Assembly: GCF_006517255.1 (NCBI RefSeq)
Contig: NZ_CP041185.1
Span: forward strand, 62,001-126,000
Length of the DNA stretch: 64,000 bases
Source of the DNA: Janthinobacterium tructae
GTDB lineage: Bacteria > Pseudomonadota > Gammaproteobacteria > Burkholderiales > Burkholderiaceae_D
Reading direction: 5' to 3'
In this document: positions 8,385-19,168 of the stretch, piece by piece
Layout: every line of letters begins with the position of its first letter
How positions within the stretch are numbered: the stretch's first letter is position 1
Notes under the pieces: model-generated
Told to the model about the DNA's origin: nothing
The model's input: only the letters and a program-made list of their open reading frames with translations
Database searches by the model: none
Translations under genes and position numbers: made by a program

Positions 8385-9281
8385 ATGCTAAAACTATCGT
8401 TGGGCCCCTTGCTGTACTACTGGCCGCGCGCCACCGTCTTCGAGTTTTACCAGCAGATCGCCGGCAGCGCCGTCGATATCGTGTATCTGGGCGAAACCGT
8501 GTGCTCGCGCCGGCATGAGCTGCGCCTGGCCGACTGGCTCGATATCGCCGACATGCTGGCCGCTGCCGGCAAAGAGGTGGTGCTGTCGACACAGGCGCTG
8601 ATCGAGGCGGGCGCCGAACTGGCGACCCTGCGCCGCATCACGGGCAATGGCCGCTATACGGTCGAAGCCAACGACATGGGCGCCGTGCATTGCATGGAAA
8701 AGGGCGCGCCCTTCGTCGCCGGCCCCCATTTGAACCTGTTCAATGGCCCCAGCCTGCAACTGCTGGCGCGCCTGGGCGCGCGGCGCTGGGTGATGCCGCT
8801 GGAAATGGGGCAGACGGCGCTGGCCGAGATGCAGCGCCAGAAACCGGAAGGGCTGGAGACGGAAGTGTTCGCCTACGGCCGCATGCCGCTGGCGTTTTCC
8901 GCGCGCTGTTTCACGGCGCGCAACCGCAACCTGCCGAAGGACGATTGCGGCTACAGCTGCCTGGAGGAGCCGGACGGCTTGCTGCTGCGCACGCGCGACG
9001 AGGTGCCCTTCCTCGTACTGAACGGCACGCAGACGCAGTCTGCCCTGGTCTACAACCTGGTGCGCGAACTCGACGCCATGCGCGACATGGGCGTGGCGGT
9101 GGCGCGCATCAGCCCGCAGGCCATGCATACGGAACAAGTCATCGCCATCTTCGACCGCGCCCGCCGTGGCCAGGTCAGCGGTGTGGGCGCGCAGGCCCAG
9201 CTGGCGGCCTGCCAGCCGGCCGGCGCCTGCGACGGCTACTGGCACGGCCAGCCCGGCATGGAACAGCACGCCGCTCATTGA
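8385..9281 (+). CDS. ubiV: Oxygen-independent ubiquinone hydroxylation protein UbiV
   Basis: 298-residue U32-family partner of UbiU. Cysteines C40, C175, C188 and C192 (TVC, SARC, DDCGYSC) fit the iron-sulfur ligand pattern of UbiV. The start ATG is the first in frame after the palindromic repeat. The UbiU-UbiV heterodimer is needed for anaerobic ubiquinone synthesis; its place with ubiT and next to nrdDG supports this role. The 126-bp gap to ubiU is unusually large for this operon and is due to the repeat. Confidence 0.93.
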   Translation: MLKLSLGPLLYYWPRATVFEFYQQIAGSAVDIVYLGETVCSRRHELRLADWLDIADMLAAAGKEVVLSTQALIEAGAELATLRRITGNGRYTVEANDMGAVHCMEKGAPFVAGPHLNLFNGPSLQLLARLGARRWVMPLEMGQTALAEMQRQKPEGLETEVFAYGRMPLAFSARCFTARNRNLPKDDCGYSCLEEPDGLLLRTRDEVPFLVLNGTQTQSALVYNLVRELDAMRDMGVAVARISPQAMHTEQVIAIFDRARRGQVSGVGAQAQLAACQPAGACDGYWHGQPGMEQHAAH

Positions 9282-9301
9282 ATGCATCGAAAGGAAGCAC
9301 C

Positions 9302-9829
9302 ATGCAAGATCAACTGGAAAGATTGCCCATCCCGGCCAAGCCCGCCATGAGCAAGCCCGCCATGTCGTACCGGCTGCCCGAACCGCTGGCCGAATTGCTG
9401 TCCAAGCTGCCGCCGTATCCCGCCTCCTGGCTGTTCGTGCAAGGCCTGAACCGCTTGCTGGCACCGCAATTGCCCGACGATGTGCGGCGCAGCCTGGAGG
9501 GGCGCAGCCTGCGCCTGCGCCTGATCGACGCGGGCATTGCCTTCGATTTCGAGTGGCAGGGCACGGTGTTCGTGGCCGAGCGCTATGTGGACGTGCCGGA
9601 CCTGTGCATCGCCGCCAGCGTGCATGACCTGATGCTGCTGGCGCGGCGCCAGGAAGATCCTGACACGCTGTTCTTCAGCCGTCGTTTGAGCCTCGAAGGC
9701 GATACGGAGCTGGGTCTGCTGTTCAAGAATACGCTCGACGCCATCGAGCTGCCGCCGTTCGATTTACAGGCGCTGGGACCGCGCCGCGTGCTGGCGCATC
9801 TGCGCGACCGGGGCGCGCGGGAAGGCTGA
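9302..9829 (+). CDS. ubiT: UbiT, SCP2-domain lipid-binding accessory protein of anaerobic ubiquinone synthesis
   Basis: 175-residue protein with an SCP2 sterol-carrier-like domain (about residues 45-150; LRLIDAGIAFDFEWQG and VDVPDLCIAASVHDLMLL). In E. coli UbiT carries hydrophobic ubiquinone intermediates for UbiU-UbiV. The ATG at 9302 has AGGAAG about six bases upstream and lies 20 bp after ubiV, so it is co-transcribed. It is convergent with the HMA gene on the other strand. Confidence 0.88.
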   Translation: MQDQLERLPIPAKPAMSKPAMSYRLPEPLAELLSKLPPYPASWLFVQGLNRLLAPQLPDDVRRSLEGRSLRLRLIDAGIAFDFEWQGTVFVAERYVDVPDLCIAASVHDLMLLARRQEDPDTLFFSRRLSLEGDTELGLLFKNTLDAIELPPFDLQALGPRRVLAHLRDRGAREG

Positions 9830-9867
9830 GCGGAGCAGGGGGAGCGAAGAATTGCCGGAGCCGGCGT

Positions 9868-10131
9868 TCAATGGCGGCAGTGGCCGCAGGCGCCGCTGCA
9901 AGACGGCAGTTGTTCCTCGTCGGAGGCCTCGCCCATGAAGCCGGCATCGTTGACGGCGGCCAGCAGGCGCTCCTGTGTGGCCAGCCGTTCGTCAAATTGC
10001 ACCGTGGCGCCGTGGCGCGCCAGCGAGACGCACACGGTGGCCACGCCCGTGACGGCCTCGAGCGCGCCTGTCAGCCTGTCGGCGCAGCCTTCGTGATCCA
10101 TCCCGATAATATTCAAGCGTGCTGTCTGCAT
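9868..10131 (-). CDS. Small heavy-metal-associated (HMA) domain protein with altered metal loop
   Basis: 87-residue ferredoxin-like HMA protein starting MQTARLNIIGMDHEGC. The usual GMxCxxC loop has only its second cysteine (GMDHEGC, with Asp-His in place of the first part). A Cys/His-rich tail (CSGACGHCRH) follows and may supply ligands. The start at 10131 is chosen because GAGGAA lies just upstream. Probably a cytosolic copper or zinc chaperone-like protein; the metal cannot be told from sequence. It is monocistronic and convergent with ubiT. Confidence 0.7.
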   Translation of the reverse strand: MQTARLNIIGMDHEGCADRLTGALEAVTGVATVCVSLARHGATVQFDERLATQERLLAAVNDAGFMGEASDEEQLPSCSGACGHCRH

Positions 10132-10229
10132 GGGTTCCTCTTGTTTTTCAGATAAAAAAACAGCGTAGGCGAGCGGTGCGCATGCCGTCCAGAGCAGCAC
10201 GCAAGATTTATTTTCTATTTGCGGTTTTA

Positions 10230-10243
10230 TTGATCTGGATTAA
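10230..10243. promoter_or_regulatory. FNR/Anr-like box between the HMA gene and the binding-protein gene
   Basis: TTGATCTGGATTAA fits TTGAY-N4-RTCAA at nine of ten positions. It lies about 100 bp before the HMA start (minus) and 140 bp before the binding-protein start (plus). A weak -10 (TAAATC on minus, 10210-10205) would put the box near -39 for the HMA gene. Target gene not certain. Confidence 0.4.
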
Positions 10244-10378
10244 TTTCAACCGCTCCTGGTCAGCCTGAAACAGCTGTCGCTTGATACACAGTTGCCCTAT
10301 TCCAGTCGACAAGCGTGCTCTGCTGCGCGATACTGTCATTCTGTTAAGAACGCTATGAAAGCGCTGGAAAGGAGGGCC

Positions 10379-11248
10379 ATGCAACGCCGCCCCCTGCTCA
10401 AACTTGCCGCCCTGTGGCCGTTGGGCGCGGCCGCCGCCAGCACGTCGCCGCCGCTGCCGCTCGTGTATCCGCGCCATCAGGCATTCAATGATCCGCAGCA
10501 AGGCTATGTGACGGCTTTGCTGCAACTGGCGCTGGCGCGTTCGGGCCAGGCGTATGCGTTGCGCCGTTCCGAATTGCGCATGGTGCAGACGCGCGCCATG
10601 CAGGAAATAGCCACCGCGTCGGGCAGCGTCGATGTCGTATGGGCCATGACGAGCCGAGAGCGCGAAACGCAATTGCTGCCGGTGCGCATCCCCATCGACC
10701 GTGGCCTGATCGGCTGGCGCGTGGCCCTGATCCAGGCGCGTCAGCCGCAGTTGCTGCGCGCTGTGCGCAGCATCGCCGCCCTGGCGCGGCTGTCTGCCGG
10801 CCAGATGCGCGACTGGCCCGACTCCGCCATCCTGCAAGCGAATGGCTTGCGGCTCGACACCTCGAGCACCTACGAAGGCCTGTTCCGGCAACTGGCGGCA
10901 GGGCGCATCGATTACTTTCCCCGTTCCGTGATCGAGGCGCAAAGCGAGCTGGCCAGCCACGCGCAATTGCCGCTGGCGCTAGACACCCACCTGGTCATCC
11001 GCTACCCGGCCGCGCTGTACTTTTTTGTTGGCAAGCAGCGGCCGGAACTGGCACGCCATATTGAAATCGGACTGGAAAGCATGCTCGCCGATGGCAGTTT
11101 CGCGCAGCTGTTCCAGCAGCATTTTGGCCGTCTCGCAGATGGCCTGAAGCTGGCCCATCGCTACACGCTGGAACTCGCCAATCCCGACTTGCCGGAAGAG
11201 ACGCCGCTGGCGCGCAAGGCACTTTGGTATCGTCCAAATCATTACTAG
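10379..11248 (+). CDS. Periplasmic solute-binding-like protein (SBP family 3 type)
   Basis: 289 residues; the start ATG is preceded by GGAGG at four bases, which decides it over upstream ATGs. The N-terminus MQRRPLLKLAALWPLGAAAAS is a typical signal peptide. The body resembles bacterial extracellular solute-binding proteins of the amino-acid type, including a LDTSSTYEGLFRQLAAGRIDYFPRS-like stretch where such proteins test a self-defined substrate site. No permease or ATPase gene is adjacent, so it may be an orphan receptor or sensor rather than a transporter part. Ligand unknown. Confidence 0.65.
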   Translation: MQRRPLLKLAALWPLGAAAASTSPPLPLVYPRHQAFNDPQQGYVTALLQLALARSGQAYALRRSELRMVQTRAMQEIATASGSVDVVWAMTSRERETQLLPVRIPIDRGLIGWRVALIQARQPQLLRAVRSIAALARLSAGQMRDWPDSAILQANGLRLDTSSTYEGLFRQLAAGRIDYFPRSVIEAQSELASHAQLPLALDTHLVIRYPAALYFFVGKQRPELARHIEIGLESMLADGSFAQLFQQHFGRLADGLKLAHRYTLELANPDLPEETPLARKALWYRPNHY

Positions 11249-11498
11249 TGGTTTTGTTGATCGGTGTCAAACTACCGCTTCAATCGTGCGCAGGATGTTT
11301 GATGAAACGCAAGGCTAGTTCAATAGAACACCTGTTGACACTTGTAAAATTTTCACCGAACATGATTCCTCGTAACAACATTTCCCCGGTACGGGCCTTC
11401 AGGGCCGGTGCTGCGTGGACTCCTGTACGCCCGTTCATCCGCCAGCGCCTGCCAGCCCGAGAACGGGTAACCAACCGTCTCTTTTCGAAGGTTTGCTC
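11249..11498 (+). promoter_or_regulatory. Leader/promoter region of the asp operon, with an FNR-like site
   Basis: 250 bp without a convincing gene. TTGACACTTGTAAA (11335-11348) fits TTGAY-N4-RTCAA at nine of ten positions, but its first half is also a perfect -35 hexamer (TTGACA, 11335-11340), so it may be promoter rather than operator. A CCCGTTC/GAACGGG pair (about 11429-11466) could form a hairpin in the leader. Confidence 0.35.
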
Positions 11499-13181
11499 AT
11501 GCTCGATTCGATCGCGTCGGTATTGCACCAGGTGCCAGAACTGGCCTTGTTCCTGGCGTTGGCCCTGGGCTATGCGCTAGGGCAGATACGCTTCGGTCCC
11601 ATCCAGCTGGGCGGTGTGTGCGGCACCCTGATCGCCGCGCTGCTGATCGGCCAGCTGGGCATCACCCTGGACGCCAGCGTCAAAAATGTCTTCTTCATGC
11701 TGTTCATCTTTGCCCTCGGCTATGCGGGCGGTCCCCAGTTCTTTGCCAACCTGAATGCCAAAGGCTTGCGCTTGGGCATACTCTGCCTGATCGAAGTGGT
11801 GGTGGTACTGGCGCTGGTGCTGCTGGCCACGCGTTTCCTGGGCCTGGACCAGGGCACGGCGGCCGGCATGATGGCGGGTGCGGCGACGGAATCGGCCGTC
11901 GTCGGCACGGCTACGGATGCCATCTCGAAACTGGCGCTGCCGGCGGCGCGCATCGCCGAGCTGCAAGCCAACGTGGTCACCGCGTATTCCATCACCTATA
12001 TTTTCGGCCTGATCGCCATCGTCATCGTCACCAGCCAGATTTTCCCGCTGTTGTTGCGGGTCAACCTGCGCGAGGAAGCGGACAAGCTGTGGGAAAAGAT
12101 GGGCGGCGCGCAGGCCGAAGGCGACGGGGTGCAGGCCACGCCGGAAATGGTGGGCCGCGCCTACCGCATCAGCCGCGGTGCAGGACGCCGCCTCGATGCC
12201 TTGCAGCACATTTTTGCGGGCCGCGCCAGCATCACGCGCGTGCGCCGGCACGGCAAGGTGCTGACCCTGGAACCGGCACTGCGCCTGCGCGCCAACGATG
12301 AAGTGCTGGTGATCGGCCACCGTCCCGCGCTGGTGGCGGCCGAAGCCGTCCTGGGCGAAGAATTTGCCGACACGACAGGCTTGAACATGGCCGTCTCGGC
12401 CGTCGAAGTGGTGCTGCAGCAGGCGGCCCTCGTGGGCCAGCCCCTGCGCCAGCTGGCCTTGCCCTCCGGCGTGCATGTGGCGGCCGTCGTGCGTGGCGAG
12501 CACAGCATGCCGCCCCTGCCGGACCTGGCCCTGCAGCGCGACGACGTGCTGCGCCTGTATGGCACGAAGGACGGGCGCGAGCTGACCACGGCGCTGGCCG
12601 CCATCGGCAAGCGCGTACCCACCGGGGACCGCAGCAATATCGTCTACGCCAGCATCGGCATCGTGCTCGGTGTGTATATCGGCGGCTTTACCGCCAGACT
12701 GGGCGGCATCCCGTTTTCGCTGGGCACGGGCGGCGGTGCCTTGCTGACGGGTCTGGTGTTTGGCTGGTACCAGGCGCGCAAGCCGGGCATGCAGGGCATC
12801 CCCTCCAGCGCGCTCGACATGATGAAGGATATCGGCCTGGCCACCTTCATCGCCTGCGTGGGGCTGGCGTCGGGCCCGCAGGCGATCGACTTGATCCGTC
12901 AGTACGGCCTGTCGCTGCCGCTGATGGGCGTGCTCATCGCCGTCGTTCCCGCCTCGCTGTCGTTGCTGGTAGGCCACTTTTTCCTCAAGCTGGAAGCGCC
13001 CGTGCTGCTGGGCGCCATCGCCGGCCAGCAGTGCAGCACGCCGGCCCTGTCGGCTGTGCAGAACGCGGCCGGCAACTCGACGCCCTTGCTGGGCTACACG
13101 ATCACGTATGCGATCTCGAACGTGGTGCTGCCTCTGCTGGGGCCGCTCATCGTGGCCCTTGCCGGCTCCGTCCACGCGTGA
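11499..13181 (+). CDS. aspT: Aspartate:alanine antiporter, first of two paralogues
   Basis: 560-residue inner-membrane exchanger of the AspT/YidE family (aspartate in, alanine out). Two hydrophobic halves (about residues 5-180 and 390-560) flank a soluble TrkA-C/RCK-like region (about 200-380; GRRLDALQHIFAGRASITRVRRHGK). The family repeat ATESAVVGTATDAI is at about 130. The ATG at 11499 (MLDSIASVLHQ) follows GAAGG; longer starts upstream would add a non-homologous tail. It is followed at 54 bp by a second aspT and then aspD. Together these make the electrogenic decarboxylation cycle that yields proton motive force. Confidence 0.88.
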   Translation: MLDSIASVLHQVPELALFLALALGYALGQIRFGPIQLGGVCGTLIAALLIGQLGITLDASVKNVFFMLFIFALGYAGGPQFFANLNAKGLRLGILCLIEVVVVLALVLLATRFLGLDQGTAAGMMAGAATESAVVGTATDAISKLALPAARIAELQANVVTAYSITYIFGLIAIVIVTSQIFPLLLRVNLREEADKLWEKMGGAQAEGDGVQATPEMVGRAYRISRGAGRRLDALQHIFAGRASITRVRRHGKVLTLEPALRLRANDEVLVIGHRPALVAAEAVLGEEFADTTGLNMAVSAVEVVLQQAALVGQPLRQLALPSGVHVAAVVRGEHSMPPLPDLALQRDDVLRLYGTKDGRELTTALAAIGKRVPTGDRSNIVYASIGIVLGVYIGGFTARLGGIPFSLGTGGGALLTGLVFGWYQARKPGMQGIPSSALDMMKDIGLATFIACVGLASGPQAIDLIRQYGLSLPLMGVLIAVVPASLSLLVGHFFLKLEAPVLLGAIAGQQCSTPALSAVQNAAGNSTPLLGYTITYAISNVVLPLLGPLIVALAGSVHA

Positions 13182-13235
13182 AGCACGCAAGAGCACACGC
13201 AGTAAAGAATTCCTTCAACACGAAAGGCGGTCTGT

Positions 13236-14924
13236 ATGGAATGGTTGCATGAGTTATTCAAGAAGTCGCCCGAAATTGCCTTGTTTCTCTCCCTGGCAGT
13301 GGGTTACTACATCGGCAAGATCAAGTTCGGCTCGTTTCAGCTGGGCGGGGTCGCCGGTTCACTGCTGGTGGCGGTACTCGTCAGCCAGGTAGGCGTGGCC
13401 ATCGATCCCGGCGTCAAGTCGGTACTGTTCGCCCTGTTCATTTACGCGGTCGGCTACGAAAGCGGGCCGCAGTTCTTCAATTCCCTGGGACGCCAGTCGG
13501 TGCGCGAAATCATCCTGGCGGTCGTGCTGGCCGTGACGGCGCTGCTGACGGTGGTCATCATGGCCAAGGTCTTTGGCCTGGACAAGGGCCTGGCGGCCGG
13601 CGTGGCGGCGGGCGGCTTGACGCAATCGGCCATCATCGGCACTGCCGGCGATGCGATCACCAAGCTGGGCCTGGCGGCCGACGAGGTGGCGCGCCTGCAG
13701 GGCAACGTGGCCGTCGGCTATGCCGTGACGTACGTGTTCGGCTCGTTTGGGGCCATCATCGTCTGCGTCAATATCTTGCCGAAACTCATGGGTCGCACCA
13801 TCCGCGAAGATGCGATCAAGGCGGAAACGGCGCTGCAGGCGGGCGTGCAGGTGCTGGGACCTGGCCAGACGCCGGCCGCGCCTGACCTGATCGGCCGCAT
13901 CTACGATGTGGGCCCCGGTGCCGGGCGCTCGGTGGCGGAGATCGAAAGCGCCCATCCGAACACGGCCATCACCATCGAGCGCGTGAAACGCAATGGCCAG
14001 ATCATCGACGTCAGCCCGGACCTGGTGCTGGCGGCCGACGATATCGTGCTGCTGGTGGGCCGGCGCGAAGCCATGCTCAGCGTCTCTTCCCAGCTGGGCA
14101 AGGAATTGCTGGCCGTCGAAGGCATGGAACTGGTGATGCAGCGTCGCGACATGGTGCTGACCAACAAGGCTTACCACAACAAGACGGTGGGCGAGATCCG
14201 CAGCGCGACAGCGCCCGGCGTACGTCACGGCATCTTTGTCGTGCAGCTGAGCCGCATGGGCAAGATCTTGCCCATGCAATCGGAAACCGTGGTGCAGACG
14301 GGCGACGTGGTGACCATTTATGGCGCCGAGCAAGACGTCAAGCGCGTGGCAGCTGAAGTGGGTTACATGATCGTGCCGAGCGCCAAGACGGACTTCGTCT
14401 ACATGGGCGCCGGCCTCGTCGTCGGCCTGCTGGTGGGCTTGCTGGTGGCGCGCATCGGCTCGATTCCGCTGACACTGGGCAGCGGCGGCGGCGTGCTGCT
14501 GTCGGGCCTGGTATTCGGCTGGTTCCGCGCCAAGCGCCAGACCTTTGGCTACATGCCCAGCGGCGCCGTGCAAATCCTGAAAGACCTGGGCCTGGCCGGT
14601 TTTGTTGCCGTCGTCGGCCTCACGTCCGGCCTGCAAGCCGTGCAAACCGTGCGCGAACACGGCCTGACCCTGTTTGGCGTGGGCGTGGTGGTGACCATCT
14701 TGCCGATGATCTTGACCATGCTGATCGGCCGGTACATCTTGCGCTATGACAACGTGGCCATCTTTGCGGGCGCCTTGTCCGGCTCGCGCAGCGCCAATCC
14801 CGCCTTCGGCGAAGTGTTGAACGCGGCGCAAAACTCGATTCCCACCGTACCGTTTGCCATCACGTATGCCTTGGCCAACGTTTTCCTGACCTTGCTGGGG
14901 CCGCTGATTGTGGCCTTCGTCTGA
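13236..14924 (+). CDS. aspT: Aspartate:alanine antiporter, second paralogue
   Basis: 562-residue AspT-family exchanger with the same two-halves-plus-RCK layout as the gene before it (LTQSAIIGTAGDAITKLG near 130; APGVRHGIFVVQL in the second RCK part). The two copies are clearly divergent, so this is not a recent duplication. Each is a full-length transporter by itself, but a heteromer is conceivable because both are made with aspD. Start MEWLHELFKKSP at 13236 is the first ATG in frame. Confidence 0.88.
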   Translation: MEWLHELFKKSPEIALFLSLAVGYYIGKIKFGSFQLGGVAGSLLVAVLVSQVGVAIDPGVKSVLFALFIYAVGYESGPQFFNSLGRQSVREIILAVVLAVTALLTVVIMAKVFGLDKGLAAGVAAGGLTQSAIIGTAGDAITKLGLAADEVARLQGNVAVGYAVTYVFGSFGAIIVCVNILPKLMGRTIREDAIKAETALQAGVQVLGPGQTPAAPDLIGRIYDVGPGAGRSVAEIESAHPNTAITIERVKRNGQIIDVSPDLVLAADDIVLLVGRREAMLSVSSQLGKELLAVEGMELVMQRRDMVLTNKAYHNKTVGEIRSATAPGVRHGIFVVQLSRMGKILPMQSETVVQTGDVVTIYGAEQDVKRVAAEVGYMIVPSAKTDFVYMGAGLVVGLLVGLLVARIGSIPLTLGSGGGVLLSGLVFGWFRAKRQTFGYMPSGAVQILKDLGLAGFVAVVGLTSGLQAVQTVREHGLTLFGVGVVVTILPMILTMLIGRYILRYDNVAIFAGALSGSRSANPAFGEVLNAAQNSIPTVPFAITYALANVFLTLLGPLIVAFV

Positions 14925-14980
14925 GTCTGCTGTATGTGCAAGAACCTTTGCAAGAACCCTCAAAATTATCAGTCTGATAA

Positions 14981-16597
<1,617 letters not shown>

Positions 16598-16620
16598 GCC
16601 GCTAGCCGCTTAGTCTGAGT

Positions 16621-16653
16621 AAAACGGGCGCCCCGCAAGAGGCGCCCGTTTTT
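16621..16653 (+). terminator. Rho-independent terminator after aspD
   Basis: AACGGGCGCC (16623-16632) pairs perfectly with GGCGCCCGTT (16641-16650) around an eight-base loop and is followed by a short T run. It lies 26 bp after the aspD stop. The A run before the stem means it may also work in the other direction. Confidence 0.85.
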
Positions 16654-16704
16654 GCATGCCAGCGCCAGTAACCAACAGTGCAGCCTGGAATGGACATCCG
16701 TGGA

Positions 16705-16710
16705 TATAAT
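16705..16710 (+). promoter_or_regulatory. Possible -10 element for the efflux operon
   Basis: A consensus TATAAT is 66 bp before the preferred start of the TolC-like gene. No good -35 hexamer is seen at 17 bp, so the assignment is tentative. Confidence 0.3.
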
Positions 16711-16775
16711 TGCTATTGTGAAAGTATAAACATGGCAACCCCGTGCTTTCCCCTCATTCATTGACTGGACGCTCC

Positions 16776-18188
16776 ATGGGCAGATTGCAAGGACACTTAT
16801 CATTATTGCTGGCGAGCACGCTGGGCGCGGCCATGCCCGCCCTGGCGGAACCGCTGACATTCAACGAAGCGCTGCAGCAAGCGGCCAAGGCTTCGGGCGC
16901 CGTGCAGGGCGCCGCGCTCGACGTGCGCGCAAAAACACTGAAGGCCGAAGCCTTGTCGAATATCGACGGCCCGTCCGTGGACTTGACGGCGTTTCGCGGC
17001 CGCTTGTCGACCGATTTGAGCATCGATACGAGCGGCTTGTCCGGCGTGGTGGGCGGTATCGAATCCGTGCTGCCGCCGATTCCCGGTTTGCCCACGCCGC
17101 ACATTCCCAATTCCCTGAACCGTGAAGTGGTGACGGACCTGACCTCGTTCGGTTTGCTGGGCATGTGGCCCATCTACACGGGCGGGCGCCTCGATGCCGT
17201 CAAGGGCCTCGCTTCCAGCCTGACCCTGGCCGCACAGGCCGAGCACACGGAAGCGGAAGAACAGCTGGCCACCCTGGTGGCGCAGCGCTATTTCCAGTTG
17301 CTGCTGGCTAAACGCGTGGTGGCCGTGCGGGCCGAAGTGACGGCCGGCGTGACGCAGCACCAGCGCGACGCGGCCAAGCTGGAAAAGGGCGGCCTGATTT
17401 CGCGCGCGGAACGCCTGCGCGCCGACGTGGCCCTGGACAGCGCCCGCAGCGAGGAAGCGCAGGCGCGCAGCGACGAGGAAATCGCACAAGTGGCGCTCGA
17501 CCGCTTGCTTGCCGTCAACTCGCAAGTGCTGCCCAGCACGCCGCTGTTCGTTAACAGCTTGCCGGTCGGCACCTTGCAATCGTTCATCAGCACGGGCATG
17601 CGCGAAAATGCGAACTGGAAAAAGATCGACAGCAAGCGCGTGCAGGCCGAGCAAGCCTTGAAGCTGCATGGCAAGGAATATGCGCCCACCGTCTTTGCCA
17701 TCGGTAATTACAATTTGAATCGCGGCAGCGAAAAGCTCGTGCGGTCGAACTGGGCCATCGGCCTGGTCGTGTCCGTGCCGCTGGTGCACCGCATCAATAC
17801 GGGCAAGATGATCGCCGCCGCCAAGCTCGACCAGGAGCGCGTGGAAGTGGTGGCGCGCCAGGCCGAGCGCGACATTCCCACCCTGATCGAGAAGAACTGG
17901 CGCGCGCTGGAAAACGCCCGTATCCAGTATCTGTCCACAGCCTCGTCGGTGGAACTGGCACGCGAAAATATCCGTTTGCAAACGGTGGCCTTCCAGCAAG
18001 GGCAGGTGACGTCGCTGGAAGTGGTCGATGCGCGCCTGAACCTGGCCAAGGTCGAGACCCAGCGCGCGCAGACCGCCTATAACTATGTGATGGGGCTGGC
18101 GCAATTGCTGGAAGCGACGGGCGAGACGCAGCGCCTGGGCAGCCTGGCCGCGGCGGCCGATATCCAATTACCTGTGGACAGCAAATAA
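16776..18188 (+). CDS. TolC-family outer-membrane efflux protein
   Basis: 470-residue outer-membrane channel protein. The ATG at 16776 gives MGRLQGHLSLLLASTLGAAMPALA, a clean signal peptide; a GTG at 16743 would add eleven residues. The mature part begins EPLTFNEALQQAAK, a typical TolC/OEP start, and has two long alpha-helical, coiled-coil-like segments (about 150-250 and 330-440) with the repeat structure of the family. Its stop overlaps the start of the HlyD-like gene (TAATG). It would form the outer-membrane exit of the export complex encoded by the next three genes. Confidence 0.85.
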   Translation: MGRLQGHLSLLLASTLGAAMPALAEPLTFNEALQQAAKASGAVQGAALDVRAKTLKAEALSNIDGPSVDLTAFRGRLSTDLSIDTSGLSGVVGGIESVLPPIPGLPTPHIPNSLNREVVTDLTSFGLLGMWPIYTGGRLDAVKGLASSLTLAAQAEHTEAEEQLATLVAQRYFQLLLAKRVVAVRAEVTAGVTQHQRDAAKLEKGGLISRAERLRADVALDSARSEEAQARSDEEIAQVALDRLLAVNSQVLPSTPLFVNSLPVGTLQSFISTGMRENANWKKIDSKRVQAEQALKLHGKEYAPTVFAIGNYNLNRGSEKLVRSNWAIGLVVSVPLVHRINTGKMIAAAKLDQERVEVVARQAERDIPTLIEKNWRALENARIQYLSTASSVELARENIRLQTVAFQQGQVTSLEVVDARLNLAKVETQRAQTAYNYVMGLAQLLEATGETQRLGSLAAAADIQLPVDSK

Positions 18189-19162
18189 TGAGTACCTCCA
18201 AAAAACCATTGGCCATAGTCGCCGGCATCGTTATCCTGGGCTTCGTCGGCTGGGGCTTGTACCAGGCATTCCAGCCGCAGCGCCTGCCTTTGCAGGGGCA
18301 GATGGATGCGCAGGAAGTCAATGTCTCGTCGAAAGTGCCGGGCAGGGTGGGCGAGCTGTACGTCAAGCTGGGCCAGACGGTGCCGAAAGGTGAGCTGCTG
18401 TTTCAGCTGACGAGCCCGGAAGTGGATGCGAAGATCGCGCAAGCGACGGCCGCCACTCAGGCAGCCGATGCCGTGGCGCAAAAGGCGCAAGCGGGGGCGC
18501 GTCCGGAAGAAGTCGCCGCGGCGAAAGCCAATTGGGAACGGGCGCAAACGGGGGCGACCATCGCCAAGACTACCTACACCCGCGTCAACAATATGTACGA
18601 GCAAGGCGTGATCGCCCAGCAGAAACGTGACGAGGCGCAAGCGCAATGGCGCGCCGCCGACCAGTTGGCGCAGGCGGCCCGCGCGCAATACGACATGGCG
18701 CAAAAAGGCGCCCGTCCGGAAGACAAGACGGCCGCCGCCGCCCAGGCGCGCCAGGTGGGCGCCGTGCTGACGGAAGCGCAGATCGCCCTGGCCGAAACGA
18801 AGATCGCCGCGCCGGTGGCGGGCCAGGTCAGCAAGATCCAGATACAGCCCGGCGAACTGGCGCCGCAAGGTTTCCCCGTGATTACTCTGGTTAACCTCGA
18901 CGATGCCTGGGCCGTGCTGCAGGTGCGCGAAGATGAAATGGCGGCGTTTGGCATGGGCAGCACGCATACGGCCAACGTGCCGGCGCTGAAACAGCAAGTG
19001 AGCTTCAAGGTCAGCTCGGTGGCCGTGCTGCCCGATTTTGCCACGTGGCGCGCGGCCCGTCCGGGCGGCACGGATTTGCGCACGTTTGAAATCCGTCTGC
19101 GCCCGGCCATCAAGGTCGATGGCTTGCGTCCGGGCATGTCGGTCGTGTTTCCACCGCTCTGA
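18188..19162 (+). CDS. HlyD-family membrane fusion (adaptor) protein
   Basis: 324 residues. One N-terminal membrane anchor (about 8-27), then a biotinyl-lipoyl-like half (LYVKLGQTVPKGELLFQL), an Ala/Gln-rich coiled-coil hairpin (about 75-190) and the second lipoyl half and beta-barrel (IAAPVAGQVSKIQIQPGELA). It links the inner-membrane permeases to the TolC-like channel in the periplasm. The coiled-coil contains a repeated QAGARPEE/QKGARPED element. Overlaps the gene before and is seven bases from the next. Confidence 0.87.
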   Translation: MSTSKKPLAIVAGIVILGFVGWGLYQAFQPQRLPLQGQMDAQEVNVSSKVPGRVGELYVKLGQTVPKGELLFQLTSPEVDAKIAQATAATQAADAVAQKAQAGARPEEVAAAKANWERAQTGATIAKTTYTRVNNMYEQGVIAQQKRDEAQAQWRAADQLAQAARAQYDMAQKGARPEDKTAAAAQARQVGAVLTEAQIALAETKIAAPVAGQVSKIQIQPGELAPQGFPVITLVNLDDAWAVLQVREDEMAAFGMGSTHTANVPALKQQVSFKVSSVAVLPDFATWRAARPGGTDLRTFEIRLRPAIKVDGLRPGMSVVFPPL

Positions 19163-19168
19163 TACGCG

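Noticed and set aside
10208..10966. 252-aa minus-strand open frame
   Set aside because: Opposite to the binding-protein gene with signal peptide and strong ribosome site on plus.
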